DNA of 20,478 bases, from NCBI GenBank assembly GCA_910578305.1, contig CAJTQH010000001.1:1-20478 (forward strand), read 5' to 3'. Under the pieces are notes generated by a model, which saw only the letters and a list, made by a program, of their open reading frames with translations, did no database searches and was not told the DNA's origin. Made by a program: the position numbers and the translations under genes. Source of the DNA: an uncultured Muribaculaceae bacterium. GTDB taxonomy: Bacteria > Bacteroidota > Bacteroidia > Bacteroidales > Muribaculaceae. Below are positions 1 through 7,581 of the stretch, piece by piece; position 1 is the stretch's first letter; every line of letters begins with the position of its first letter.

Positions 1-165
1 GGCATCACCGCCACTCTCTACGACCTGCAGGGACGTCCCGTGAGCTCGGCTTCGGTATCGGGCGACAGCTCGGTATCGGTGGACGCTTCAAGCCTGCAAC
101 GCGGCATCTACATACTTGAGGCTCGCGGCGAGGGCTTCCGATTCACCAGAAAGGTGACCCTCTGA
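1..165 (+). CDS. C-terminal end of a T9SS-sorted secreted protein (partial)
   Basis: Frame 1 is open from the window edge to a TGA at 163-165, giving 54 residues. The pattern is that of a type A type IX secretion sorting domain: LYDLQGRPV, then a serine-rich strand, then SLQRGIYILEA and a basic end (FTRKVTL). In this family the domain directs export across the outer membrane by the Por/T9SS machinery. It closely resembles the end of the next gene (LYDMQGRCV, SLASGIYLLKV). The catalytic or binding part lies upstream of the window, so the function is unknown. A hairpin terminator follows 26 bases later. Confidence 0.8.
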   Translation, partial: GITATLYDLQGRPVSSASVSGDSSVSVDASSLQRGIYILEARGEGFRFTRKVTL

Positions 166-191
166 CAAGGTTTCGAGCCATGACACTGATA

Positions 192-235
192 CTGCGGGGA
201 TAGGCCATAACGGACTCTCCCCGCAGATTGTTTTT
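192..235 (+). terminator. Rho-independent terminator after the first gene
   Basis: CTGCGGGGA at 192-200 pairs perfectly with TCCCCGCAG at 218-226 around a 17-base loop, followed by ATTGTTTTT. It lies 26 bases after the stop codon of the partial gene and before the promoter of the protease gene. Confidence 0.75.
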
Positions 236-305
236 AAGATGCCGCAGAATCACACTCAGTGTGTTAATGATAGTTAAACCCATCTGTCTACTACCCGAAA
301 TAAGC

Positions 306-313
306 TAATTTTG
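306..313 (+). promoter_or_regulatory. Bacteroides-type -7 box for the S8 protease
   Basis: TAATTTTG fits the TAnnTTTG consensus. It sits 22 bases before the ATG at 335. No good TTTG is visible at the -33 position. The last three bases of the box (311-313) read TTG, which would serve as an in-frame upstream start, but they cannot be one if this box is the promoter. Confidence 0.6.
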
Positions 314-334
314 GCACCCGAATCATTCAAGCCT

Positions 335-2503
335 ATGAAGAAAATATTTACACTTGCAATCGTTTTGTCTATATCGACAGCCTCGTTCGGCCAAAACAAG
401 ATCAATCCGGCCGGACGCCATGCGATCAACCGGTTTAATGCCACACATATTACATCACGCGGTGCGGCCGACAGCGTACCGACAGTGGGAGCAATAGTGC
501 GTATGTCTGACGGACACACAGCGGAGTCGCTCACAGCCGAAGGCTATGAGGTAACGGCCGATCTCGGCGACATAGCTCTGGTGAATGTTCCCATGACAGA
601 CATAGAGACAATGGCCGCAATGCCCAACGTGCGTAGCGTGAGCCTTGGCGGGCGCAAACGCATGCTCATGAAATCGGCACGTGCAGCCACAGGCATCGAC
701 GAAGCCCACTCGGGTATAACCACTGCAGGAACTCCATCACAGGCCTTTACCGGCAGCGGCGTGATACTGGGCATGATGGACGGCGGCCTCGACCCGAACC
801 ACCTCAATTTCTCGGGCCGTGTGGAGCGCCTGTGGCACATAACCGGCGAAGGATCGTCGGTGCGCGAGTACACATCGTCGACAGTAGGATCATTTACCAC
901 CGACGACAGTCAGGAAACTCACGCCACACACGTGGCCGGCATAATGGGCGGCGGTTACAAGGGCAGCTCGACATACATGAACGGATCGACAAAATCGACC
1001 GGCTCAATGCCTCACTACGGCGTAGCCCCCGACGCTTCTCTCGCTCTGAGCTGTGGCGAACTTTACGACGCCAACATACTGATGGGAGTACAGAAAGTCA
1101 TTGACTATGCCCGCGAGCAGGGAAAGCCGGCGGCCATAAACCTATCGCTTGGATCCAACAGCGGCCCGCACGACGGCACCGATGACTTCTCGGCCGCGCT
1201 CGACCGCATGGGCGAAGAAGCGCTCATCTGCGTGGCAGCCGGCAACGAAGGAGACAAAAACATTTCGATAAGCAAGATATTCACCGAATCAGACAAGTCG
1301 GTGAAAACAAGCTTATACTACAACAATCTCATCGCAGACGCCAACTACGGAGCTCTCGATATATGGGCTTCCGACTCAGAGCCGCTCAAGGTGACCATAG
1401 GCACGGTGAGCAGCTCCGGCTTAATAACCAACTTGACCACAATCCAGACTTCGACTGGCAACGGAGAACAGGAGATAACCAAAGGCACCAACACCCGATA
1501 CGGCAGTATCTACGCCTACTCGGGAGTGGATGTCAACAACGGACGCTACAACGTATATCTATACTTCGACGGATCTCGTCCAAGCTCAGGACGTTTCGCT
1601 ATTACTGTCACCGGGCAGGCCGGACAGCGTGCCGACATATACTTTGACGGATATTCAGAGCTTACCGACCGTTACAACCCCTCGTCTTCACCTCTAAAAG
1701 GATTTACCGCCGGAACACCTGATTGCAGCATAAGCGGCATGGCATGTGGTGAAAACGTACTGGCTGTGGGTGCATACTCCACACTCACCTCATGGACCGG
1801 TCTGGGTGGATCGTCAGACAACACGTCGGAAACCGCAGGAGGATGTGCGTCATTTTCAAGCTATGGCCACGACTTCTCCGGTCGCCAGCTACCGCATGTA
1901 GCAGCTCCCGGATCAATGATCATGTCATCGTTCAGCCGATATTACATCGACGGCGGATATGGAGATGACTATGGTGAGACAGCCGCTACAATGACGGCCT
2001 CGGCAAAAAACGGATCAGCCACACACTACTGGGGTCCGATGGAAGGCACATCGATGGCATGTCCGGTCATGACCGGAGTGCTCGCATTGTGGCTTCAGGC
2101 CGATCCGTCGCTGACCATGAGCGATGTTATGCGCATAATCGAAGCCTCTTCGACTCACGACTCACACACCGAGGCCTCGCCCGAACGCTGCGGCTACGGC
2201 AAGGTGAACGCAGCCGAGGGTCTGAGATACATACTGGCAAACGCATCGACAGGTTCTGTGGCTGCCGATCCGGCAACAAGTGTGATACTGACACCTACTA
2301 CATCGGGATATGACATTACCGCCGCCGGAGCATCGCATCTGTCGGCATCGCTCTACGACATGCAGGGCCGATGTGTGTCAGAAGCTTCAGGCCGCACCAA
2401 CACTTTGTCGATAAGCACACAGTCGCTCGCATCGGGCATCTATCTGCTCAAAGTCAACGGAACCGATCTGGATTATTCGGCAAAAATAGTCTGCCGGCAT
2501 TGA
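335..2503 (+). CDS. S8 family subtilisin-like serine protease, secreted, T9SS sorting domain
   Basis: The product has 722 residues from the ATG at 335, which is chosen because the promoter box covers the earlier in-frame TTG and because a classical signal peptide then begins at residue 1 (MKKIFTLAIVLSISTASFG). The subtilase triad is visible: Asp149 in GMMDGGLD, His196 in THATHVAGI and Ser573 in GTSMACP, with the oxyanion Asn304 in AAGNEGD. About 150 residues between Asn304 and the Ser motif (roughly 310-465) look like an inserted beta-rich domain. Residues about 650-722 form a T9SS type A sorting domain (LYDMQGRCV, SGIYLLKV). The expected role is an exported or surface-anchored endopeptidase; the substrate is unknown. 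The Asp and His motifs are slightly off-consensus (DGG for DTG or DSG, HATH for HGTH), but all triad residues are present, so activity is likely. Confidence 0.9.
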   Translation: MKKIFTLAIVLSISTASFGQNKINPAGRHAINRFNATHITSRGAADSVPTVGAIVRMSDGHTAESLTAEGYEVTADLGDIALVNVPMTDIETMAAMPNVRSVSLGGRKRMLMKSARAATGIDEAHSGITTAGTPSQAFTGSGVILGMMDGGLDPNHLNFSGRVERLWHITGEGSSVREYTSSTVGSFTTDDSQETHATHVAGIMGGGYKGSSTYMNGSTKSTGSMPHYGVAPDASLALSCGELYDANILMGVQKVIDYAREQGKPAAINLSLGSNSGPHDGTDDFSAALDRMGEEALICVAAGNEGDKNISISKIFTESDKSVKTSLYYNNLIADANYGALDIWASDSEPLKVTIGTVSSSGLITNLTTIQTSTGNGEQEITKGTNTRYGSIYAYSGVDVNNGRYNVYLYFDGSRPSSGRFAITVTGQAGQRADIYFDGYSELTDRYNPSSSPLKGFTAGTPDCSISGMACGENVLAVGAYSTLTSWTGLGGSSDNTSETAGGCASFSSYGHDFSGRQLPHVAAPGSMIMSSFSRYYIDGGYGDDYGETAATMTASAKNGSATHYWGPMEGTSMACPVMTGVLALWLQADPSLTMSDVMRIIEASSTHDSHTEASPERCGYGKVNAAEGLRYILANASTGSVAADPATSVILTPTTSGYDITAAGASHLSASLYDMQGRCVSEASGRTNTLSISTQSLASGIYLLKVNGTDLDYSAKIVCRH

Positions 2504-2521
2504 TATTTCTTAGTATCTTTG
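2490..2521 (+). promoter_or_regulatory. Promoter of the DUF4494-yggS unit
   Basis: TATCTTTG at 2514-2521 matches TAnnTTTG. TCTG at 2490-2493, 20 bases upstream, matches three of four bases of the TTTG -33 element. The element overlaps the last codons of the protease gene. The A-rich leader to the ATG at 2562 is about 40 bases. Confidence 0.65.
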
Positions 2522-2561
2522 CAGTAGGAAACATTATAAACAAAAAACTTATTTCACAAAT

Positions 2562-3017
2562 ATGGCAAACTGGTTTGAATGTAAAGTACGCTACGATAAA
2601 ATGATGGAAAACGGCCTGCTCAAGAAGGTCAACGAACCGTATCTGGTGGACGCACTGTCGTTTACCGAAGCCGAGGCCCGCATCATCGAGGAACAGACTC
2701 CCTTCATCTCCGGCGACTTCTCGATAAGCGCCGTGAAACGCACCAAAATATCGGAAATATTCCGCGACGACACCGCCGACAAATGGTACTTGGCCAAAGT
2801 GGCGTTCATAACCATCGACGAAAAGACCGCCGTGGAAAAGAAGACCACATCGCTCATACTCGTTGCCGGCAGTGACTTTAAAAATGCCTACGACAACTTC
2901 ATGGACGGCATGAAGGGTACCATGGCCGACTTCGAACTCGTGTCGCTCGCTGAAACGCCGCTCATGGACGTATACGGAGCAAAACTGCTTGCAGGCTCCA
3001 AGACCGCAGAAGAGTAA
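2562..3017 (+). CDS. DUF4494 family protein
   Basis: The product has 151 residues and is soluble, with no signal peptide or membrane segment. The N-terminus MANWFECKVRYDK and the stretch NEPYLVDALSFTEAEARI are what I recognise as DUF4494, a small family of unknown function found in Bacteroidetes. The middle has an alternating beta pattern (DKWYLAKVAFITID, KKTTSLILVAG) and the tail is helical with a run of acidic residues. It has its own promoter and ends 18 bases before yggS, so the two are probably cotranscribed. A link with B6-vitamer or amino-acid homeostasis is suggested only by this pairing. No catalytic motif is evident. Confidence 0.8.
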   Translation: MANWFECKVRYDKMMENGLLKKVNEPYLVDALSFTEAEARIIEEQTPFISGDFSISAVKRTKISEIFRDDTADKWYLAKVAFITIDEKTAVEKKTTSLILVAGSDFKNAYDNFMDGMKGTMADFELVSLAETPLMDVYGAKLLAGSKTAEE

Positions 3018-3035
3018 TACGCACTATACGCCGAC

Positions 3036-3707
3036 ATGCCCGACATAGCAGCCAACATAAAGCGCATACATGCGTCGCTCCCCGAAGGAGTGACGCTTTG
3101 TGCCGTATCAAAATTCCATCCCGTAGAAGCACTGCGCGAAGCCTACGATGCCGGACAGCGCGTGTTTGGCGAAAGCCGCGTACAGGAACTTCTGGCCAAG
3201 ACCGGACAGTTGCCGGCCGACGTGCGCTGGCACTTCATTGGCCACCTGCAAACCAATAAGGTGCGCCAGCTCGTGGGACGCGTGGCCATGATAGAGAGCG
3301 TGGACTCCGAACGCCTGCTGCATCTCATAGACAGCGAGTCGGAACGAGCCGGGACAGTGAGCCGGGTGCTCATGCAGCTGCATGTGGCCGCCGAGGAGAC
3401 TAAATTCGGATTCACACCCGAAGAGCTGATCGACTTCTTCCGCCGCCGAGCTTTCGAATCGCTCCGCGCCACCCATATATGCGGCGTAATGGGCATGGCC
3501 TCGAATACCGATGACAGCGAGCGTGTAAAAGCCGACTTCATGCGCATAGCCGACACATTCAGAGCCATACGCACCGACATAGCGCCCGACCTGCGCGGAT
3601 TTGACACCGTGTCGATGGGCATGAGCGGCGACTACCGCACAGCTATCGAATGCGGCTCCACACTCGTGCGCATAGGCACCGACATATTCGGAGAACGCCA
3701 ATATTGA
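3036..3707 (+). CDS. yggS: YggS/PLPBP family pyridoxal phosphate homeostasis protein
   Basis: The product has 223 residues, close to the usual 220-235 for the family. The PLP-binding lysine is Lys26 in AVSKFHP. Other family signatures are in order: VFGESRVQE, WHFIGHLQTNK, the barrel strand around HICGVMGMAS, and SMGMSGDY followed by IECGSTLVRIGTDIFG, which forms the phosphate cup. The fold is a single alanine-racemase-like TIM barrel. These proteins bind PLP and buffer free PLP and amino-acid or keto-acid pools; they have no known catalytic activity. It follows DUF4494 by 18 bases in one unit and is closed by a strong terminator. The ATG at 3036 is the first in frame and fits the family N-terminus. 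Confidence 0.95.
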   Translation: MPDIAANIKRIHASLPEGVTLCAVSKFHPVEALREAYDAGQRVFGESRVQELLAKTGQLPADVRWHFIGHLQTNKVRQLVGRVAMIESVDSERLLHLIDSESERAGTVSRVLMQLHVAAEETKFGFTPEELIDFFRRRAFESLRATHICGVMGMASNTDDSERVKADFMRIADTFRAIRTDIAPDLRGFDTVSMGMSGDYRTAIECGSTLVRIGTDIFGERQY

Positions 3708-3745
3708 CTTCTACCGCGACCTATCGACCACTTCTTTACCATAAC

Positions 3746-3782
3746 ATTATGAGGGATTTTGCAAAAATCCCTCATAATTTTT
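3746..3782 (+). terminator. Strong hairpin terminator after yggS
   Basis: A perfect 15-base stem joins ATTATGAGGGATTTT (3746-3760) to its reverse complement at 3764-3778, with a 3-base loop (GCA) and a run of T ending at 3782. The AT-rich stem base also offers A-runs on the other side, so it could act in both directions. Confidence 0.9.
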
Positions 3783-3804
3783 CAGTTCTATCCAAAATAT
3801 TATT

Positions 3805-3812
3805 TAACTTTG
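3805..3812 (+). promoter_or_regulatory. -7 box for the MFS transporter
   Basis: TAACTTTG matches TAnnTTTG. It lies 22 bases after the yggS terminator and leaves a leader of roughly 60 bases before the ATG at 3881. No clear -33 TTTG is visible. Confidence 0.6.
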
Positions 3813-3880
3813 CGCTATCGTGATGCCATGTATGCGGCAGATAACCATGAAAATCATAAACCCTTAATATCATTATCCAA

Positions 3881-5197
3881 ATGACTACCAATCAAAAACC
3901 GAATTACACATTACCAATTATCGTAATGTTTTTCCTGTTTGCGATGATTTCGTTCGTTACAGGTTTCCAGAATCCATTCGGAGTTATACTCAAAGAGCAG
4001 CTCGGTCTGAGCGCACTCCAATCGCAGCTCGGCAATGCTGCCAACTTCATAGCTTATGCTTTCATGGGTCTGCCGGCAGGTATGATACTCCAGAAAAAAG
4101 GTTACAAATTCTCAGCAATCGCAGCTGTGCTCGTAGGCCTCATAGGTGTAGGCCTGATGTTTGTATCTTCCACTCTTGAGGGCAACGACACAATATTCTC
4201 AGTATACCTGGCAGGCGCTTTCGTTGCAGGATTTTCCATGTGTATGCTCAACACCGTTGTCAATCCGATGCTTAACACTCTCGGCGGCGGCGGCAAGACC
4301 GGCAACCAGCTCCTTCAGTTCGGCGGCTCCATCAACTCACTTGCAGCCACTATCTGCCCTGTGCTCGTGGGCTATCTTATGGGCGGAAGCCTCAAGGGAC
4401 TGTCGCTCATCAATGCCCGCCCGGCTCTTTATGTGGCCATGGGCATCTTCGCTCTCGCGCTGATAGTGCTTCTGCTTTCCAAACTCCCCGAACCGATCCT
4501 CGAAGAACTTAAACGAGGCGGCAAAAAAGTTGCCAAGCCCACACTTGCAGGCGCACTCAAATTCCGCCACTATGTAGGCGGTGTAGTAGCCATATTCCTC
4601 TATGTTGGTATCGAAGTAGGCATTCCCAATATGGCAAACCTCTACATGACCAATGAACTGGCTATGGACACCACCGTAGCAGGCTCGGTAGTGGGAGCTT
4701 ACTGGTTCCTGATGCTCTGTGGTCGTCTCATCGGCGGCGCCGTGGGCGGTATGGTATCACCCAAAATGATGCTTACCACAGTATCTTCCATAGCACTTCT
4801 GCTTATCCTCGGCGCAATACTTCTCAACCCTGCAATCGCAGTGACCATACCTTTCGTCGGAGCAAAAGTTCCAGTCAACATCCTGCTGCTCGTAATCTGC
4901 GGTCTCTGCACTTCTGTAATGTGGGGCGGCATCTTCAACCTTGCAGCCGAAGGTCTTGGCAAGTACACAGCCGTAGCATCCGGATTCTTCATGGTTATGG
5001 TATGCGGAGGCGGTATCCTGCCTCTCATACAGGGCTATGTAGCCGACCTCGGCGGCTACCTTGCAAGCTATTGGGTGCTCTTCGCTGCAACTGCCTACCT
5101 GCTCTACTACGCAGTGATAGGTTCGCGTGTAACCCGTCGTGACGCTTCAGCCGACGTAATCGCAGAAGAAGTAAAAGAAGGCGTGATGGAAGACTAA
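3881..5197 (+). CDS. MFS transporter, fucose/glucose-galactose (FHS) type
   Basis: The product has 438 residues with about twelve hydrophobic segments, in two halves joined by a charged loop (LPEPILEELKRGGKK, about 202-216). The layout FFLFAMISFVTG, then NPFGVILKEQLGL, then NAANFIAYAFMGLPAGMILQKKGYK matches the sugar-porter branch that includes FucP and GluP. CMLNTVVNPMLNTLG (121-135) corresponds to the FucP segment CLETAANPF. There the FucP proton-coupling glutamate is replaced by Asn124, so the coupling ion or substrate may differ. It is a single-gene unit with its own promoter and terminator, not inside a polysaccharide utilisation locus. The substrate cannot be named from sequence; a hexose or deoxyhexose is the family expectation. 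Confidence 0.85.
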   Translation: MTTNQKPNYTLPIIVMFFLFAMISFVTGFQNPFGVILKEQLGLSALQSQLGNAANFIAYAFMGLPAGMILQKKGYKFSAIAAVLVGLIGVGLMFVSSTLEGNDTIFSVYLAGAFVAGFSMCMLNTVVNPMLNTLGGGGKTGNQLLQFGGSINSLAATICPVLVGYLMGGSLKGLSLINARPALYVAMGIFALALIVLLLSKLPEPILEELKRGGKKVAKPTLAGALKFRHYVGGVVAIFLYVGIEVGIPNMANLYMTNELAMDTTVAGSVVGAYWFLMLCGRLIGGAVGGMVSPKMMLTTVSSIALLLILGAILLNPAIAVTIPFVGAKVPVNILLLVICGLCTSVMWGGIFNLAAEGLGKYTAVASGFFMVMVCGGGILPLIQGYVADLGGYLASYWVLFAATAYLLYYAVIGSRVTRRDASADVIAEEVKEGVMED

Positions 5198-5227
5198 ATC
5201 ATCCACACGTACATAATAAAACTTTAC

Positions 5228-5271
5228 GAGTGCCGTCGACAGACATCTGTCTGACGGCACTCATGTTTTTT
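5228..5271 (+). terminator. Terminator after the MFS transporter gene
   Basis: GAGTGCCGTC (5228-5237) pairs with GACGGCACTC (5253-5262). An inner AGACA/TGTCT pairing (5241-5245 with 5248-5252) extends the stem after a small bulge. TTTTTT follows at 5266-5271. Confidence 0.9.
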
Positions 5272-5301
5272 ACAGTCTTTCGGAAGAGCACAGCGATTTA
5301 A

Positions 5302-5333
5302 TTTGCCGGAGTGCGCGGTTTTGACTACTTTTG
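5302..5333 (+). promoter_or_regulatory. Full Bacteroides promoter of transketolase
   Basis: TTTG at 5302-5305, a 20-base spacer, then TACTTTTG at 5326-5333 match both consensus elements. The -7 box ends in an in-frame TTG (5331-5333) that extends the open frame upstream but should not be the start. Confidence 0.8.
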
Positions 5334-5369
5334 CAGCAGAATAACAAAACACTACAATCTACCCTACTC

Positions 5370-7397
5370 ATGGATAAGAAAATCATGGATTCGGCGGCCG
5401 ACAACATACGTGTGCTGGCAGCTTCGATGGTTGAAAAAGCCAAGTCTGGCCATCCCGGCGGCGCAATGGGCGGTGCCGACTTCATCAACGTGCTCTACTC
5501 GCAGTATCTGGTCACCGATCCCGACGATCCCATGTGGATAGCCCGCGATCGGTTTTTCCTTGATCCCGGCCACATGTCGCCGATGCTTTACAGCGTACTG
5601 GCCATGTGCGGCTACTACACCATGGACGAGCTGCAGCAGTTCCGCCAGTGGGGCAGTGTGACTCCCGGCCATCCAGAACTCGATCCAATGCGCGGCGTGG
5701 AAAACACCTCCGGTCCGCTCGGTCAGGGTCATACCATGGCCGTGGGCGCAGCCATAGCCGAGCGATTCCTCGTGGCACGCTTCGGCGAAACATGGGCGCA
5801 CAAGACATACGCTTTCATATCCGACGGAGGTATTCAGGAAGAAATCTCCCAGGGAGCAGGCCGCATAGCAGGCTTTCTCGGGTTGAGCAACCTCATAATG
5901 TTCTACGACAGCAATAAAGTGCAGCTTTCGACAGATGTCGACGCCGTAGACACCGAGGACTATGCAGCCAAGTACCGCGCATGGCACTGGAATGTGATCG
6001 AAGTCGACGGCTCCGATCCCATAGCCATGGCCAAAGCCATAGAAGAGGCACAGGCTGAAACCGCACGACCCACCCTCATCATAGGCAACACTGTAATGGG
6101 TCGCGGCTGCGTCACTGCCGACGGCAAAAACTTCGAAGGCCAGTGCAGCACCCACGGACAGCCTCTGAGCAAGTCAGGTGCCGACTTCGCAGCCACCGTG
6201 CGCAACCTTGGCGGAGATCCCGAAGCACCTTTTGTGATACGCCCCGAAGTCCAGGCTCTCTATGATGGCCGCCGCGAACAGCTCCGCAGCATCGTGGCCG
6301 AACGCCGCAAAGCACAGAAAGCATGGGCCGAAGCCAATCCCGACAAGGCAGCCACACTCAAAGGCTATATCGAAGGTGCGATACCTCAGATCGACTACCG
6401 CGCCATAACCCACAAGGCCAATGTGGCCACCCGCACAGCATCGGCCGACGTCCTGGCCGAGCTTGGACGCAAAGTGGGCAACATGATCGTGTCGAGCGCC
6501 GACCTTGCCAACTCCGACAAGACCGATGCCTTCCTCAAACAGACAGGTGCACTCGCTCACGGCGACTTCTCCGGAGCATTTCTCCATGCCGGTGTGAGCG
6601 AACTTACCATGGCCTCGATAATGAACGGTATAGTACTCCACGGCGCAATGATGGCCGCCTGCGGCACATTCTTCGTATTCAGCGACTATATGAAACCCGC
6701 AGTTCGCATGGCTGCACTCATGGAACTCCCCGTGAAATACGTATGGAGCCACGACGCATTCAGAGTGGGTGAAGACGGCCCTACCCACGAACCCGTGGAG
6801 CAGGAAGCACAGATAAGACTTCTTGAACAGTTGCGCAACCTTTCCGGACAGCGCTCTATGCTTGTGCTCCGTCCGGCCGACAGCGCAGAAACCACCATAG
6901 CATGGGAAATGGCGATGGAAAACAAATCCACACCCACTGCTCTCATACTCACACGTCAGGACGTGACCGATCTGCCAAGTGTGACCGGCGACCGCTATGA
7001 AGAAGCCCAGGGCATGCGCCAGGGAGCTTACGTGGTTATGGACGCTCCCCATCCACAGGTAGTACTCGTGGCCAACGGCTCTGAAGTGTCGCTTCTCTGC
7101 GAGGTAGCCGCTCTTCTTGACGCCGAAGGCGTTCAGGCACGCGTGGTGTCTGTACCGTCGCTCGGACTATTCGAGGATCAGGACGAAGACTACCGCAACA
7201 GCGTTATCCCCTCAGGCCTGCCTGTATTCGGTCTTACAGCCGGACTTCCCTCAACCCTACAGTCGGTAGTAGGTCCGCGCGGACACATCTACGGGCTTGA
7301 CCACTTCGGAGCTTCAGCACCATTCAAAGTGCTTGACGAAAAATTCGGCTTCACACCTCAAGCCGTTCTGGCTCGCGTTAAAGAGTTCATCAACTGA
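5370..7397 (+). CDS. tkt: Transketolase
   Basis: The product has 675 residues from the ATG at 5370, chosen because the frame upstream begins inside the promoter -7 box. Transketolase transfers two-carbon units between pentose and other sugar phosphates using thiamine diphosphate and a divalent metal, in the cytoplasm. The N-terminal diphosphate-binding half has SGHPGGAMG (26-34), GPLGQG (115-120) and the metal motif ISDGGIQEE (150-158). The middle half has Glu411 in GVSELTM, the cofactor-activating glutamate, and HDAFRVGEDGPTHEPVEQ (461-478). LILTRQDV (525-532) carries the phosphate-binding arginine. GVSE replaces the common GVRE; I recall this from other Bacteroidetes enzymes. It is a monocistronic unit between its own promoter and a strong terminator. 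Confidence 0.96.
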   Translation: MDKKIMDSAADNIRVLAASMVEKAKSGHPGGAMGGADFINVLYSQYLVTDPDDPMWIARDRFFLDPGHMSPMLYSVLAMCGYYTMDELQQFRQWGSVTPGHPELDPMRGVENTSGPLGQGHTMAVGAAIAERFLVARFGETWAHKTYAFISDGGIQEEISQGAGRIAGFLGLSNLIMFYDSNKVQLSTDVDAVDTEDYAAKYRAWHWNVIEVDGSDPIAMAKAIEEAQAETARPTLIIGNTVMGRGCVTADGKNFEGQCSTHGQPLSKSGADFAATVRNLGGDPEAPFVIRPEVQALYDGRREQLRSIVAERRKAQKAWAEANPDKAATLKGYIEGAIPQIDYRAITHKANVATRTASADVLAELGRKVGNMIVSSADLANSDKTDAFLKQTGALAHGDFSGAFLHAGVSELTMASIMNGIVLHGAMMAACGTFFVFSDYMKPAVRMAALMELPVKYVWSHDAFRVGEDGPTHEPVEQEAQIRLLEQLRNLSGQRSMLVLRPADSAETTIAWEMAMENKSTPTALILTRQDVTDLPSVTGDRYEEAQGMRQGAYVVMDAPHPQVVLVANGSEVSLLCEVAALLDAEGVQARVVSVPSLGLFEDQDEDYRNSVIPSGLPVFGLTAGLPSTLQSVVGPRGHIYGLDHFGASAPFKVLDEKFGFTPQAVLARVKEFIN

Positions 7398-7427
7398 CAG
7401 ATATAGCGCACATACTGCAAACATAGC

Positions 7428-7464
7428 AGAATCTCCGGATCAACATCCGGAGATTCTTTTTTTT
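7428..7464 (+). terminator. Terminator after tkt
   Basis: AGAATCTCCGGAT (7428-7440) pairs perfectly with ATCCGGAGATTCT (7445-7457) around the loop CAAC, followed by an eight-base T run ending at 7464. Confidence 0.95.
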
Positions 7465-7549
7465 ATCCGCTTTATAAACGACCGGTCGAGATCGCAATCG
7501 CGAACATCTCCGTTGGAGACACCGCTAACATAATGTAGCGCTGTTCTTA

Positions 7550-7568
7550 TCCTGACGTGCAGCCAGGA
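7550..7568 (-). terminator. Possible weak terminator of the patatin gene
   Basis: TCCTG (7550-7554) and CAGGA (7564-7568) can pair just downstream of the minus-strand stop at 7582. The stem is short and no T run follows, so this is only tentative. Confidence 0.25.
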
Positions 7569-7581
7569 CAAACACTCCAAC

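Noticed and set aside
3108..3701. Minus-strand frames of 197 and 159 codons over yggS
   Set aside because: Both mirror a well-conserved PLP-binding protein; compositions are unusual and no promoter lies upstream.
5364..6155. Minus-strand frame of 263 codons over the start of tkt
   Set aside because: It covers the tkt start codon and most of the diphosphate-binding half. No family signature is visible.
6174..7052. Minus-strand open frame of 292 codons inside transketolase
   Set aside because: The plus strand encodes an intact transketolase with all motifs. The antisense product is rich in His, Cys and Gly with no family features, as expected for a shadow in GC-rich DNA.
7507..7519. Small hairpin TCTCC-GTT-GGAGA between tkt and the patatin gene
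   Set aside because: Only five pairs and no T run; a much stronger terminator already ends tkt.
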